Positions 22,601 through 32,805 of a stretch of 64,000 nucleotides of DNA are shown in pieces. The DNA is taken from contig NW_025408675.1 in the NCBI RefSeq assembly GCF_020360975.1, positions 2,728,001-2,792,000 on the forward strand. Direction: 5' to 3'. Under the pieces are notes generated by a model. That model saw nothing but the letters and a program-made list of their open reading frames with translations, made no database searches and had not been told where the DNA came from. The translations under genes and the position numbers were made by a program. Source of the DNA: Hirsutella rhossiliensis. Lineage: Eukaryota; Ascomycota; Sordariomycetes; Hypocreales; Ophiocordycipitaceae. Position 1 is the stretch's first letter. Each line of letters starts with the position of its first letter.

Positions 22601-23863
22601 TTACTCCTCCATGGCCTTTTTGGCCGCAGCCTTTTGTTTCTTGAGCTTGGCTTTGCGCTCGGTAATCTGCTTGTCCAGCTGCTCGTCATCACCGTCGGGC
22701 TTGGCCTCCTTCTTCTTCTTCTTGGGGGCGGGCGAGGCGTCGGCGGCGCCGGCGGCGTCGAGCGACTTGCGCTTCTTGCCAACGTTTGCCTTTTCCGAGC
22801 CGGCCTTTTCGTCGTCGTCTTGGTCGGCGACAACGTCGCCCTCTCCCAGCCAGAGCTCGTCCGTCTGCCAAATGGGCAGGGCGGCGGTGCGCGGGCCCTT
22901 GATGTAGATGCTCTTGACGTTGCGCCACTTTTGCGGCACCCAGCGGTCGACGAGGGCCGAGACGACGGCGTCGACGTTGTCGGCAATGTGCTCGGGCGGC
23001 CAGTGGGCGTAGCCGACGCGCACGGCCGTGTTGGTCGTGGGCGCGAGGCTGACGAGGGCGGAGCCGAGGGCCTTTTCAATCTCCTTGGCAATGTCGGCGG
23101 CCGTGCCGGCGTTGACGGCAACGTCGTCGGTGTCGTCGTCGGTCTTGCTCTTCTTCTTCTCAGGCCTCTTGACCCGCTTGCCGTCGACCTTGGGCCGCTT
23201 GGCCTGGAGGACGACAGGGATAGGGCGCTTGACGGTCGTCTTGTAAAACGTCTTGCCGAGCATCTTGGGCAGGCGGTTGATGATGCGGTCGTCGGCGACA
23301 AAGACGTCGTGCTCGGCAAACAGCTTGCGCTGGGCCTCGTACTGGCCGTACTTGGCCTTGAGCTTGGACAGGTCGATGACGCGCGTGATGCGGCGGCGCA
23401 GGGCGGCGGGGAAGTCGTCGGAGCCGATGAGGTTCTTGTACGCGCGCTGCGGGTCGGCCGTGATGGCGCACACGGTCGTCGCCGCCGCCTCGTCGACGAG
23501 CGGGTGCGGCAGCGCAATCTTTCCCGGCTGCAGGCGCGCCTTGTCGGCAATATGGCGCTTGGTCGTCAGCGTGAGCCAAACGGGCGTGTCGTCGTCGACG
23601 TCGTCGTCGTCGTCCTGCAGCAGGTTCCGCTTGCCGTCGGCGCCCTCTTGCTGCTGCCGAGCCGCCTTTTTGATGTGCGCGAGCAGGGCCTTGGACGCCT
23701 TTAGGGTCTGCGCAAGATACAGAATCAGCAAAATGGCAACACGAAAGGAAAGCGAGCAGCTGGGTTGGAGGCAGCGAGGAAGAGTCGAGCGAACCTGGTC
23801 GGGATCAATGCGCGTCAGGGCACTCGAGCCGGCGGCGACGACTTCTTTGGACGGCGGCGCCAT
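22601..23863 (-). CDS. Ribosomal L1-fold ribosome-biogenesis protein (CIC1/UTP30-like)
   Basis: Exons 23863-23795 and 23707-22601 join in phase 0 over an 87-nt intron (GTTCGC donor, GCGCAG acceptor), reading DPDQTLKASKALLAHIKKA; about 391 residues. The intron has no stop in frame, so retention would also read through. The body is a ribosomal protein L1 domain (about residues 60-300: PVWLTLTTKRHI, ADPQRAYKNLI, DLSKLKAKYGQYEAQRKL, FVADDRIINRLPKMLGK). The C-terminus is a lysine-rich nucleolar-type tail ending in a coiled Lys/Ala/Glu segment. By family such proteins act in the nucleolus on pre-60S or 90S particles. Length is close to S. cerevisiae Cic1 (376 aa) and greater than Utp30, but the two cannot be separated with certainty here. 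Confidence 0.85.
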   Translation of the reverse strand: MAPPSKEVVAAGSSALTRIDPDQVRSTLPRCLQPSCSLSFRVAILLILYLAQTLKASKALLAHIKKAARQQQEGADGKRNLLQDDDDDVDDDTPVWLTLTTKRHIADKARLQPGKIALPHPLVDEAAATTVCAITADPQRAYKNLIGSDDFPAALRRRITRVIDLSKLKAKYGQYEAQRKLFAEHDVFVADDRIINRLPKMLGKTFYKTTVKRPIPVVLQAKRPKVDGKRVKRPEKKKSKTDDDTDDVAVNAGTAADIAKEIEKALGSALVSLAPTTNTAVRVGYAHWPPEHIADNVDAVVSALVDRWVPQKWRNVKSIYIKGPRTAALPIWQTDELWLGEGDVVADQDDDEKAGSEKANVGKKRKSLDAAGAADASPAPKKKKKEAKPDGDDEQLDKQITERKAKLKKQKAAAKKAMEE

Positions 23864-26333
23864 GATGGGCGATTTGTGAGAGAGCGAGCTCGACGACGAT
23901 GTGGACGAGCGAGGGCAGATGAATGTGGTGATGGTTGCTTTGCTCTGCTCCGTTCCAAGGCTCCCACCGTTGAGAAAAAAAAAAGATCCAAAATTTTCGC
24001 CTGGTACGAGGTACCTTCGGCGTTCGGAATATGCAAGTCCCGGGGTCCGGGCGGGGCGCCGGCAGGCAGTCCGAGGTATCCACCACTCACCACCGGAAGA
24101 TCGGGCCTGTACCCCGCCATGACTTGCCATTTTGTCTCCGAACTTCGGAGCCCCGCCCGCCGATGGTCCCGGACCCGAGGCGACGCCACAGATGCACGTC
24201 AGGACGCGCCCGTGGCTGCTGTACGGGAATGAAGACCTTGGGCTCGCCATCACGGTTCAACTCTTCATATTCTAACGGTCGGTCCAGGGTCGCCAGAGAC
24301 ATTCTCTCGTTTCTGCGTTTGGTTGGCTGTCACTTACACCGACCTCGTGCACGACGAAGCCGCGATTCACGATTCACGACGCCTCAACTTCGCCCCTTTC
24401 TTCTGACGGCACCGGAGCCAAGACAGAGTCATAAACGAATCAATGCAAGCCACGCCAGGAGAACCGTTGGCCCGGGAGGCGTTCCACGAGCTTCAACACC
24501 AGCGTCTCCGACCCAGACTTAGGGCAGGTCAGAGACCAAACCGCGAAGCCAAGGAGACGAAACGCAGCGGCCACCCGCACCCCTCTGTCGCCCAGCGGAA
24601 ATATAAGTGGACGCGGCCGCTGAGCGACGCGACCCCTTTTGCGAGCAAGGGCCTGCGGCTGATTCCGCCGCGAGCGCCCCATGCACGATTTGCCCCGTCG
24701 GGGGGGCGCACGACGCCGATAGCCGCAGCAGCACGCAAGCCCTTTGACTTTCAGCAAACAGGTCGACGGCGGCAAACCGCGGCGGGATGGTCGTGAGGGG
24801 AAGCACCAGGGCGGCAGCGGCACGGCATGCGTCACTCGGGCCAAAGGAAAAGGGGCAAGACTTGACCCCTTTCCCCTTGCCTGCCCTGGCTCGCTGAGCG
24901 AGCAAGTAGGCGCGCGTGAGAGAGCCAGAGAATAGAGGGCCATGTCGGTATCCGAGGACGAGGCGGCGGCGGCCACCCTCCGTCCTGGACGCCAGCAGCG
25001 ACAAGAGAGGGAGCTGTAGTCTCTCCGATTCGCGCGCCTGGTTCCCGCGCGTGCACGGTTTCACGGGGCCAGGGGAGGGGCAGACTGATGATGAAGTGAA
25101 CAAGAAAGAGGCAGAGTGCATCGGGTCCCATTTGCCGCTGCGGGCTGACGGACGAGCAGCTGGACAGGCAATATTGGACCGGGCATGCCGTAGGCGCTGG
25201 CGTCTTTCTGCCCAGCTTTCTGCCCAGCTTTCTGCCCAGCTTTCTGCCCAGGGCTTGTTCCCCGAGGCGGAAACACTTGATACCTCGGATGGACAGGGCA
25301 ACCCGTAGAAACAGGTTAGGCGCCAGGGTACGGATACGGCGGTGATAAAGCCACAGTGAAATAAGAGAGAGAAACGCGGTCATGGTAGGCGAGCAGCACA
25401 GGTGGAGACGTGTTTTCTGGCCAACGCCGTCATGCAGGCGACTGTGAGGGTTAATCAAAGGAAGACATCGACAGCCCATGTGCGTCATGCGGGTCGAGCA
25501 AGGGAAAAGAAAGGACGGCGAAGAAAAGAAGTTGTCAAGGTGGGTAAAGTGAGAAAGACGCGTTCTGGGGGGAAGATGAGCGCTCATCTCCGATTCTATC
25601 CAGTAGCACTTTGGCACGTCTGGTGAGTGCTGCTACAGTGAATGGTTAGTGGAGCCGCCAGTGCTGCCATTGTGCACGCCGCCGTGAACCATCCAAAAAA
25701 AGACCACTGCACAATGGAGGGATAACCCTGCAGGGCTCCTGTGCAGCCACCGATGCCCTGTAAATCGGCCGCCGCCGTCATACAGAGGCGTGCTCCCAGC
25801 GCCCCTCGCCGTGCTTCCAGGGCCTGAGTAATCACCGCCACCCACTGTAAATGCACATCTTGCAGTGCACAGTCGCCCAGTTTATGCCCCCCCGCGCGCG
25901 CACAAAGGCCCGCCCCAACGCCAACGCCAACGCCAAAACGCGATGCGTGTACATCGCGTTCCTTCGTGTCGAACCCACCGCCGCTTCTTTTTTCCCTTTC
26001 CCCTTCTTTTAAATACCTCCTCGCCTCTGCACCCGTCCCCTCTCTCCTCCCATACTCCCTGTTCCCGGGCCGCCGACCTACCATCGAGGCCACCACCTCT
26101 TTGTCCTCAATAATACCTCTTCGTCCCTCCAGCACCATCGACAACGCGGCGCGTCTCTCATCCTTGATGCCCTGATTTCCACTGCCACGTCTTGATGCAC
26201 CCTACGACAAACATATCCAACAATCACGGCGGGAAATGCTCTTCATCTTCTGACCTCACGACACGACTCCATAGCCACGCCCCGGGGGCAGTGAACTCGA
26301 CCCCCCAACGAGCTCCCACGCGACCTCGCAGCC
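23864..26333. other. Long divergent intergenic region (2.5 kb)
   Basis: Lies between the divergent L1-fold and FHA genes. The ORFs seen have no motifs and are interrupted by repeats. It contains the 12-bp tandem repeat at 25205-25252, an MCB-type ACGCGT at 25558-25563, a CCAACG/CCAACGC run at 25913-25935 and a pyrimidine-rich stretch at 25980-26050 that probably belongs to the FHA-gene promoter and leader. Confidence 0.5.
25205..25252. repeat. Tandem repeat, 4 copies of a 12-bp unit
   Basis: Four exact head-to-tail copies of TTTCTGCCCAGC, the last ending AGG. No gene overlaps it convincingly. Confidence 0.95.
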
Positions 26334-28148
26334 ATGGACTCGCCTCCGTCTCTGCCCGCGGCTCAGCAACCACCAGCCCGCCACGACGAGCCCTCTTTGT
26401 CGTCAACCTCCCTCTCTGGCGGCAAGCGTCCCGCTCCCTCTCTGCTGCCGGCCTTTGAGCCGCTGTCCTCGTCGCCCGGCCTGCCTCGCCCTCTGAAGCG
26501 TCAGAACACGGGCAAGCCTAGCCTCCCCACCCCCGTGCCCACCTCGAGCACCGGCATCCTCTTCTCCAGCTCGCCTCCCCAGCACGCGTCCCGACGCCGC
26601 GGCCTCCAGGCTCGCTTGTCTGCCGCCGCCTCAGCCTCTCCCACAGTTGCTGCCGTCTCGGAGCGTGTCCCTCTCTCTGCCGTGCCCGCCGTCGAGCTGT
26701 CCGACAGCGGCGAGACAGTCTTCCTCGGCCGCTCCAGCAACTCGTCGCACGTCCAGCTCTCGGCCAACCGCCTCATATCCCGCGTCCATGTCCTGGCCCG
26801 CTACATCCCCGCTGCGGCTGCGGGCGGAGCCAAAATTGAGATTGTCTGCAACGGCTGGAACGGGCTCAAGCTGCACTGCCAGGGCCGCACGTGGGAGCTA
26901 TTTAAGGGAGACAGCTTCACCAGCGAGACCGAGTGTGCAGATGTCATGGTCGACGTGCTCGACGCACGCGTCATGATCCAGTGGCCGAGACGTAGTGGCG
27001 TCGGCGGCGATAACGTCGCTGCCAGCCTCTCCGACTCGTCGAGCTGGGATGACTCTCCGCCCTCGTCCCACGCCCCTGCCAGCCACTCGCTGCTGATCCA
27101 GTCGTCGCCTCTGCGCCGCTCCACGCGCATTGCCTCTCCTGAGAGCCCGACCCCGGCTTCGACCGGACGCATGCCAATGTCGAGCTCGCAGCGGCTGCAG
27201 CAGTCTCTGCTTCTGCCTCCCGGCGGCCACCTTCGCGACCAAGAGGGCATCCAAATTTATGAGGACGATTCCGACGTCGAGCCTGAGCTTCCGAGCCCCG
27301 CCTCGCCGTCTCCGGCTGCCGTGGCCAACCTGAATGTCGGCGCCAGCATGCGTACCGAGGCCACGGCGAGCTTCTCGAGCGAGACGCTGAGCGATGGCGA
27401 GGATCACAACCCGGACGAGGAAAACGACCCCATCATCCACTCCTTTGGGCCCTTTGGTGCCGACATTTCGGGCAGGATGGCTTCGATAATGTCAAAGTCT
27501 CCCAAAGCAATGGCCACCAAGGCGGCAGCTCGTCGACATGCTCGCAACGCGTCTTTGGGCGATTCGCTCACCACCTTCTCTGGAGCCGACAACGCGACGC
27601 CTTCATCGCCACGTAACAAGCGCTCATCGGCGTCGAGTATTGAGACGGTAGCAGCGCCGTCGCCGGCGGCCGAAGCAGCCGAAACGCCATCCTCGCCTGA
27701 AGGGCCACTGTCGTCCCCGCCACCTTGCCCCAGCCCCATGATGGACCCCGTCATCGCCAACCACGTCGTCAACCAGCTTGCCTTTTCACGCCTTTCGTCG
27801 ACGCCGCTGTCGACCATTGTGCAGCACCTGCCGGCCGAGTCGAGGGCCGTCGGGCTGGACCATGACGCGCTGCGCGAGGCCATCGAGTCAACGGCGTGTA
27901 TCGGCATCATCCGCCGTGAGGGCAAGGACGCGGCGGGCAAGGCGCTTGAGAGCGAGTACTACTATATCCCGGAGCACGATGATGACGAGCAGCGCCGCGC
28001 CGCCGTGGTTGACGGCTTGCGGAAGCCCAGCCTGCGAGCCTGCAGGAAGCAACACAAGGTAGGTGGCCAGTGCCGTGAGGGGGGAATAGACGGGCCATGC
28101 TGACTGAATGCATAGCAATATTACTGGAAGCGCCCGCGCACTCCGTAA
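26334..28148 (+). CDS. FHA-domain protein, TOS4/PLM2-like
   Basis: Exon 1 is 26334-28058 and exon 2 28116-28148, joined across a 57-nt intron (GTAGGT donor, CATAG acceptor) that replaces a non-conserved tail with KQYYWKRPRTP; about 585 residues. A forkhead-associated domain lies near residues 120-215: the GRS of VFLGRSSNSSHVQLS and the SRVH of LISRVHVLARY are the phosphothreonine-binding residues, followed by NGWNGLKLHCQ. The rest is Ser/Pro-rich and acidic with a helical C-terminal region (about 480-585) ending in the conserved YYW. By family, Tos4 and Plm2 are chromatin-associated G1/S-regulated proteins acting in the DNA damage response. An ACGCGT (MCB) word lies about 770 bp upstream, which fits such control but could be chance. 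Confidence 0.78.
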
Positions 28149-29053
28149 GCTTGTCGAGCTTGTCCTGTTGGCCAATGGCTGCTGGGCTAAGGTGCTTCTG
28201 GCGAGGCAGAGGATGAGCTAGGCGAATATCCCCCATTTTCATTTGGCGCGTTAGAGCTAGACGTCGCCTGACGCCAGCGACGGCCCCATTGTTGTTTTAT
28301 TCCAGCGTACATAGTAAGGCGTTCCCCCCTCTGGTGGCGTGGACGCGAGGAGCTGCATAGGTAGCCCGTGACGTGGCGTGCTGGGCTTGTATAGTTGCAT
28401 GTCGAGTTGGAGGCAGCCGTGTGTTTGCAACGAACAGAGCGAGGATGGCGCTTTTGATGCTGCTGTGCAGAGCGTTGGACGACGGGAGCAGCAACAGCAC
28501 CTGGACGGTAGTTGATGGAGCGGCAATTGACTGTTGACGTGGAACGAACCATCAACCGCCTCGACTGGTCGGGCCAAAGTGAGCTGCGTTCCAATCGAGC
28601 CGGACCTCGGAGTCTAGTCCTGCGAGGGCGAAAGGGAGAGGAGAGAATGAGAGGAGAGGGAATGGACGGTCTCGAGATCGACTGACCCCGCCTCACGCCC
28701 ACCTCACGCCCACCTCACGCCATGCTGCCGCGAATCTTGGAAGGTACCCCTCCCGAAGCGGGTGGCGATGCTGCTCCTGCCACGGCTACCGATGGGCAGG
28801 CATTAAACTAATAAATACCCGAATAAACAATCCATTTAATCCTATCCTCTCCTCCTCACTCCACCTCTCCCATCTCTCCATCTCTCCCATCTTCCCCAAC
28901 CCTGAATCAATCCTTGTCAACGCATCTTCACACACCACAACACTTACACGCCAAATCGACATCAACCTCCCCCAACCAACCAACCGTCGAAACAGCCAAA
29001 CCGCACCTGCGACACCAGCACCACATACGTCCCCTCCCCACATCCTTGCGGCC
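28149..29053. other. Intergenic region (0.9 kb)
   Basis: Minus-strand ORFs here lack support. A triplicated CTCACGCCCAC-like motif (28690-28722) and a pyrimidine-rich tract (28850-28890, TCCTCACTCCACC then CTCTCCATC repeats) precede the small gene at 29054 and probably belong to its promoter. Confidence 0.5.
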
Positions 29054-29323
29054 ATGTCTTCTTCCACCCAGGGCCAAACCCAGCCAACGTCATCCGCCGC
29101 CATTCCCCACCACTATCCTCACTCCCAGCAGGCGGCGGCGACGACGACGACGACGCACGCCCAGGCCGACGCCGCGCGCGCCATCGACCACACAAACGCC
29201 TGGAAGCCCTCCCTCGACCGCCGCCAGAGCTGGAATAAGGAGGACCAGAAGCACGTGCTGCAAATGTCGGGCATGGCCGTCGGAAACACGGGTCCCGGCT
29301 TTACGGAGAAGCCCACGACCTGA
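29054..29323 (+). CDS. Small conserved-looking protein of unknown function (89 aa)
   Basis: ATG at 29054 in a good context (GCGGCCATGTC) opens an 89-residue frame ending at TGA 29321-29323. The N-terminal half is low-complexity (Gln, Thr, Ala, His, with a run of ACG Thr codons). The C-terminal half is ordered in style: SLDRRQSWNKEDQKHVLQM, then GNTGPGFTEKP. This DRRQSW...EDQK...GPGFTE arrangement resembles small cytosolic proteins found across filamentous ascomycetes, often without assigned function; that likeness is from memory of the pattern and is not a search. No signal peptide or membrane segment. A strong pyrimidine-rich leader upstream suggests active transcription. Confidence 0.65.
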   Translation: MSSSTQGQTQPTSSAAIPHHYPHSQQAAATTTTTHAQADAARAIDHTNAWKPSLDRRQSWNKEDQKHVLQMSGMAVGNTGPGFTEKPTT

Positions 29324-29655
29324 TGGGCAAAGCGCCCCAAGGCGACATCGCTTCTTCGGGAAAGAAGCGTGGTTGGGGACCCGCCAAGGAAAGACTGTGG
29401 GAATCGTTGTTGATTGCTCTGCTCATGCTATCCGCTTGCCCCATGGCTATAATGTACACTCTCTCTACTCCTCAGACGCCAAATGCAAAGTTAAAAGTGA
29501 GTTGTCAGGAACCTCCATCTGCAAATGACACAGGGAAAAAATGAGACGGCCACCGCCGGCGAGTCCTCTTCCGCTGCCTCCCCCTGATACTTAATCTTGA
29601 CCATCGGCGTCTCTCCTTCAACCCGCGCAATGCTCCTCATCACTTGACAGCCCGG
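29324..29655. other. Short convergent intergenic region
   Basis: 332 bp between the stops of the 89-residue gene and the mitochondrial repeat-protein gene. Presumably 3' untranslated sequence of both. Nothing else seen. Confidence 0.5.
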
Positions 29656-32600
29656 CTAGAAACCCGTGGGCCCCAAGCCGTCGACACCTCCAGTTGCAAA
29701 GTACTCTCCCAAGACACCCGCCGCGTAAGCAATTCCCGTCACCCACACCGCACCTATCACGACTTTGCGTCCGAACCCGCGCTTCCCCCTCCGGCGGCCG
29801 TGTTCGCCTCCCCGGCGCTCGTCGGTCGCGGCGCCCCCGCTCGTCCGGAACGGAGGTGACGGCTTGCTATCGTCTCGACCTGCCGGCGCATCGTAGTTGA
29901 CAAACCCCGTCGGGCTCGCAAAGTTGCCTGTCACAGGCTTGCCCATCAGGTCAATGGGGTTGACTGGAGCCTCCCAGGCTTGGCAAGTCTCACCGGGCTT
30001 CGAGGTGGCCTCGGGCGAGGCGGCTCGGACCTTGCGGAAAACCAGCACGTCGCCGCCGCCCGCCACAATCTCATACCCCTGCTCATGCAGCCGCGCAAAG
30101 TGCGGGAGGAACTTCGATGGGCTCGAGAGGCGTGGCAAAACGGCCGCGGGCGACGCCCATGTTTGTGTGTCCGCAACGCCAGACGTCGTCTCGGCGATGC
30201 TGAGGGACCCCGTCGCTGCATCATATGCAAGTATCCTATATGATGCGGGCTGTTCACCCTCTGCTGACGCTTCTCCCGGCACATTCTTCGTCTCCGCGGG
30301 CGTCCTCGCCTTGTAGTGCTTCACAAAAGCTGGCTGCGCCGGCCGGTCGCCGCATTCCTCCATGTAATTAGTCTCCAGCCCCTGTGGTTCCCTCGAGTGC
30401 ATGTCCTCCTCTGCTGGTTGCGTATCCAGACGAGGAGTGGCCGCTCTCGCCGAGCTTCTCGTTGATCGGCGATCGAGGGAGGGCTCCAACTTTGTTTCCT
30501 CGCTTGGGAAGCTCTCATCCATCGAGCTCGGCTCGGCCTCGTCTCTCTCCATATTGAGCATTTCGGACGATGCCGCAGCCGGCTGCCCGCTGCCGCCGCC
30601 GTTCTTGGGGGAAAGGCTTGACTTGGAGGGGGAGTTGGCGGTGCTCCAGGATGTCGCGAACTCTTGTGGAAAATCCCTTACGTAGTTGCCGGTCAGAGTT
30701 CGTTCCGTCTTTATCTTCACCTGCTTCAGAGTGTCCTGTGCGTCCTTTGATGTCGCGTCCCAGGTCAGCTCGTGCTCCGACTTGGCCTTTTGGAGCTTCG
30801 CTTTCTTGTCGTCATTGCGCGCCCGGCGAAGCACGTCGGCGCGGATGTCAGCAGCTGTCCTGAAACCCACCGACTCCCGACTGGTGCCGAGGGAATCACA
30901 ACGGACGCCGTCTGATTGACCCCGATGCTTATCCGATAAGCGGTCTGTTGCGCTTAAAGGCGTTCTAGTCGCATTGATAATCGTGCGGCTGCTTGCAGCG
31001 GAATCTGGGCAGATTTCGTCAGACTTCTTGTGCGATTCCAACCCGTCTCGAGACAGGCCTGTGTAAAGCTTCGATGTGACATTACGATCAACTGCGTAGG
31101 CGCGGCGTGAGGCGTCAAAGTCAGGTCGCTTCTTGGGTGGTTCTTCATACTTCAGCTTCGTCTGTTCCACAGGATGGCTTTCCGGTGCTTTGCAGCTGGC
31201 GGCAGCATGCGCCCCTCGAGAGTGCGCGAGAGGCGTGGCAGCGTAATGCGAGCACTTGCCCAGGCCTTGATTCAATTGTCGGAAAACATCAGGCTCGTTC
31301 CAGTATACCGGACCATATTTATCCAGGTCTGTGTACTGTTTGGCCGGGTCCTCAAAGGGAACCTCGACTTTGGCCGCAATCGGCTCGGCTTTTGGCGCAA
31401 AAACCTGTTGGCTTCTTTCGTGGGCAGCAAGGATGGCGTCGTCAGCACCAAACGGGACCTTGTATCCTTCGAGCTTCTTGTACAGGTCCAGGTCTTTGTC
31501 CTGCTTTGACTTATCCGCGGTCCGGTGCTGCTGGCCGTCCGGCTCATTGAAATAGATTGGGCCGTACTTGTCGAGATCCGGGTAGTTCTTCGACGACTCC
31601 TCGGGAGCGGGCTTACAAAGGCCATCTGGTTCGTTCCAGAGCACAGGTCCATACTTTTCGAGATCATCGTAGCCATTGGAGAGCTCCTCAGAGGGCTTTT
31701 GTGGAATAGTGGTAGATTCATTCCCAGACACGGACTTGAACTTGGCATGGTCGCTAGGATTCTTCGACTCCAGTTCGACGCTGGATTGGGATTGCGCCGG
31801 GTGGTTGCCATCGTTCTCGGCGGAGTTCTTGCTCCCCAAGCCGTAATTGAACTTGTTCAAGTTGGCATAGGCCTGGTTCAAGTCGTCATAGAGCTTGGGC
31901 TCCTTGTGCGAAGCCTGTTGCAGTGAATCTTCGGATCCTTTCCAACCGTCGAGCTTATTCTTGCTAAATCCATTGGGCCTCCGAGACTCCAGCCGGTGGC
32001 TTCTTTCCCGGGAGGCAATCGAGTCATCGCGACTTGCTGAAGGAAGATTTGCTGGACCCCTTTGTCGCTCCGGCTTCGGTTCAGTCTTGGAAATGGCTGC
32101 TGAGTTCCGGCCAGATTGGGCGTCTATATCTCGCGCGCTAGACGCCAAAGTGTTCTTGCCGAGGGTTTGATGCTCGAGATTGGACGCTGCTAGGGCCGCC
32201 GCCGTGGTGGTTGGTTTAAACACCCGGCGATTGGTAATGGGGTCGATGAAGCCCTCGTCTTGCCCTTGCTTTGACGTGTGTAGGTCAGATTTCGAGGTAG
32301 CTTCTATGGGTGATCGGCGCTTTGGGAGATATTTGCGGATGTGGTGGAATGACGTCCACGGACTGTGCTGCTTGGAAGCGCCGCCGCCAGAGGCAAACAA
32401 ATCGTCGAAGGCCTCGGACTCGACGCGGTCGGTGTTTCTGCTTGGGCGCAGGCCCGAAATTGCGTCTGACCATGACTTAATGTCGTCGAGATCGGCATAT
32501 ACGCCATCGGTTGAGGAGCGTGGTGCCCCCCAGGAGCGAGATGTTGCGCTCATGCAATCCGGGAAACTGCTGTCGCGGGAGCCGTTTTCCCAGGAGAGGT

Positions 32601-32805
32601 TGCGGCTCAGAGATTCCATGTACCTATATCGCAAGACATGGTGACGCCATCGCACATCGGCATCTGACCATGAGCCAAAGCGGAAGCCCCGAGACTGTGC
32701 TTCTGTGCCCAGGCTGTACATGGAGAGAAGGGAACATCGTGGAGACGGCCGCGGCATGAAGCCAAGTCTCAGGCGAGAAGCGGGAGTAGCCCTTGCTGGC
32801 AACAT
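29656..32805 (-). CDS. Probable mitochondrial membrane protein with YGP-WNEPDG repeats
   Basis: Single exon of about 1049 residues. The frame is open a little further upstream, but the first ATG is at 32805 and begins a basic, Ser/Arg-rich leader (MLPARATPASRLRLGFMPRP) typical of a mitochondrial presequence. Near residues 60-85 is WRHHVLRYRYMESLSRNLSWE. The middle carries three copies of a motif of the form Y-x-D-L-x-K-Y-G-P-[VI]-x-[WF]-N-E-P-D (starting near residues 378, 404 and 488; nt 31672, 31592 and 31341) in a charged disordered chain. The C-terminus has one hydrophobic segment, VVIGAVWVTGIAYAAGVLGEY (about 1013-1033), preceded by basic residues, fitting a tail membrane anchor. A more ordered block (YRILAYDAATGSLSIAETTS to GYEIVAGGGDVLVFRKV) sits at about 880-960. 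Function is unknown. Confidence 0.8.
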   Translation of the reverse strand: MLPARATPASRLRLGFMPRPSPRCSLLSMYSLGTEAQSRGFRFGSWSDADVRWRHHVLRYRYMESLSRNLSWENGSRDSSFPDCMSATSRSWGAPRSSTDGVYADLDDIKSWSDAISGLRPSRNTDRVESEAFDDLFASGGGASKQHSPWTSFHHIRKYLPKRRSPIEATSKSDLHTSKQGQDEGFIDPITNRRVFKPTTTAAALAASNLEHQTLGKNTLASSARDIDAQSGRNSAAISKTEPKPERQRGPANLPSASRDDSIASRERSHRLESRRPNGFSKNKLDGWKGSEDSLQQASHKEPKLYDDLNQAYANLNKFNYGLGSKNSAENDGNHPAQSQSSVELESKNPSDHAKFKSVSGNESTTIPQKPSEELSNGYDDLEKYGPVLWNEPDGLCKPAPEESSKNYPDLDKYGPIYFNEPDGQQHRTADKSKQDKDLDLYKKLEGYKVPFGADDAILAAHERSQQVFAPKAEPIAAKVEVPFEDPAKQYTDLDKYGPVYWNEPDVFRQLNQGLGKCSHYAATPLAHSRGAHAAASCKAPESHPVEQTKLKYEEPPKKRPDFDASRRAYAVDRNVTSKLYTGLSRDGLESHKKSDEICPDSAASSRTIINATRTPLSATDRLSDKHRGQSDGVRCDSLGTSRESVGFRTAADIRADVLRRARNDDKKAKLQKAKSEHELTWDATSKDAQDTLKQVKIKTERTLTGNYVRDFPQEFATSWSTANSPSKSSLSPKNGGGSGQPAAASSEMLNMERDEAEPSSMDESFPSEETKLEPSLDRRSTRSSARAATPRLDTQPAEEDMHSREPQGLETNYMEECGDRPAQPAFVKHYKARTPAETKNVPGEASAEGEQPASYRILAYDAATGSLSIAETTSGVADTQTWASPAAVLPRLSSPSKFLPHFARLHEQGYEIVAGGGDVLVFRKVRAASPEATSKPGETCQAWEAPVNPIDLMGKPVTGNFASPTGFVNYDAPAGRDDSKPSPPFRTSGGAATDERRGGEHGRRRGKRGFGRKVVIGAVWVTGIAYAAGVLGEYFATGGVDGLGPTGF

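Noticed and set aside
24832..25617. Minus-strand ORFs of about 260 codons around the 12-bp repeat
   Set aside because: Low-complexity and overlapping in several frames; no domain or splice support.
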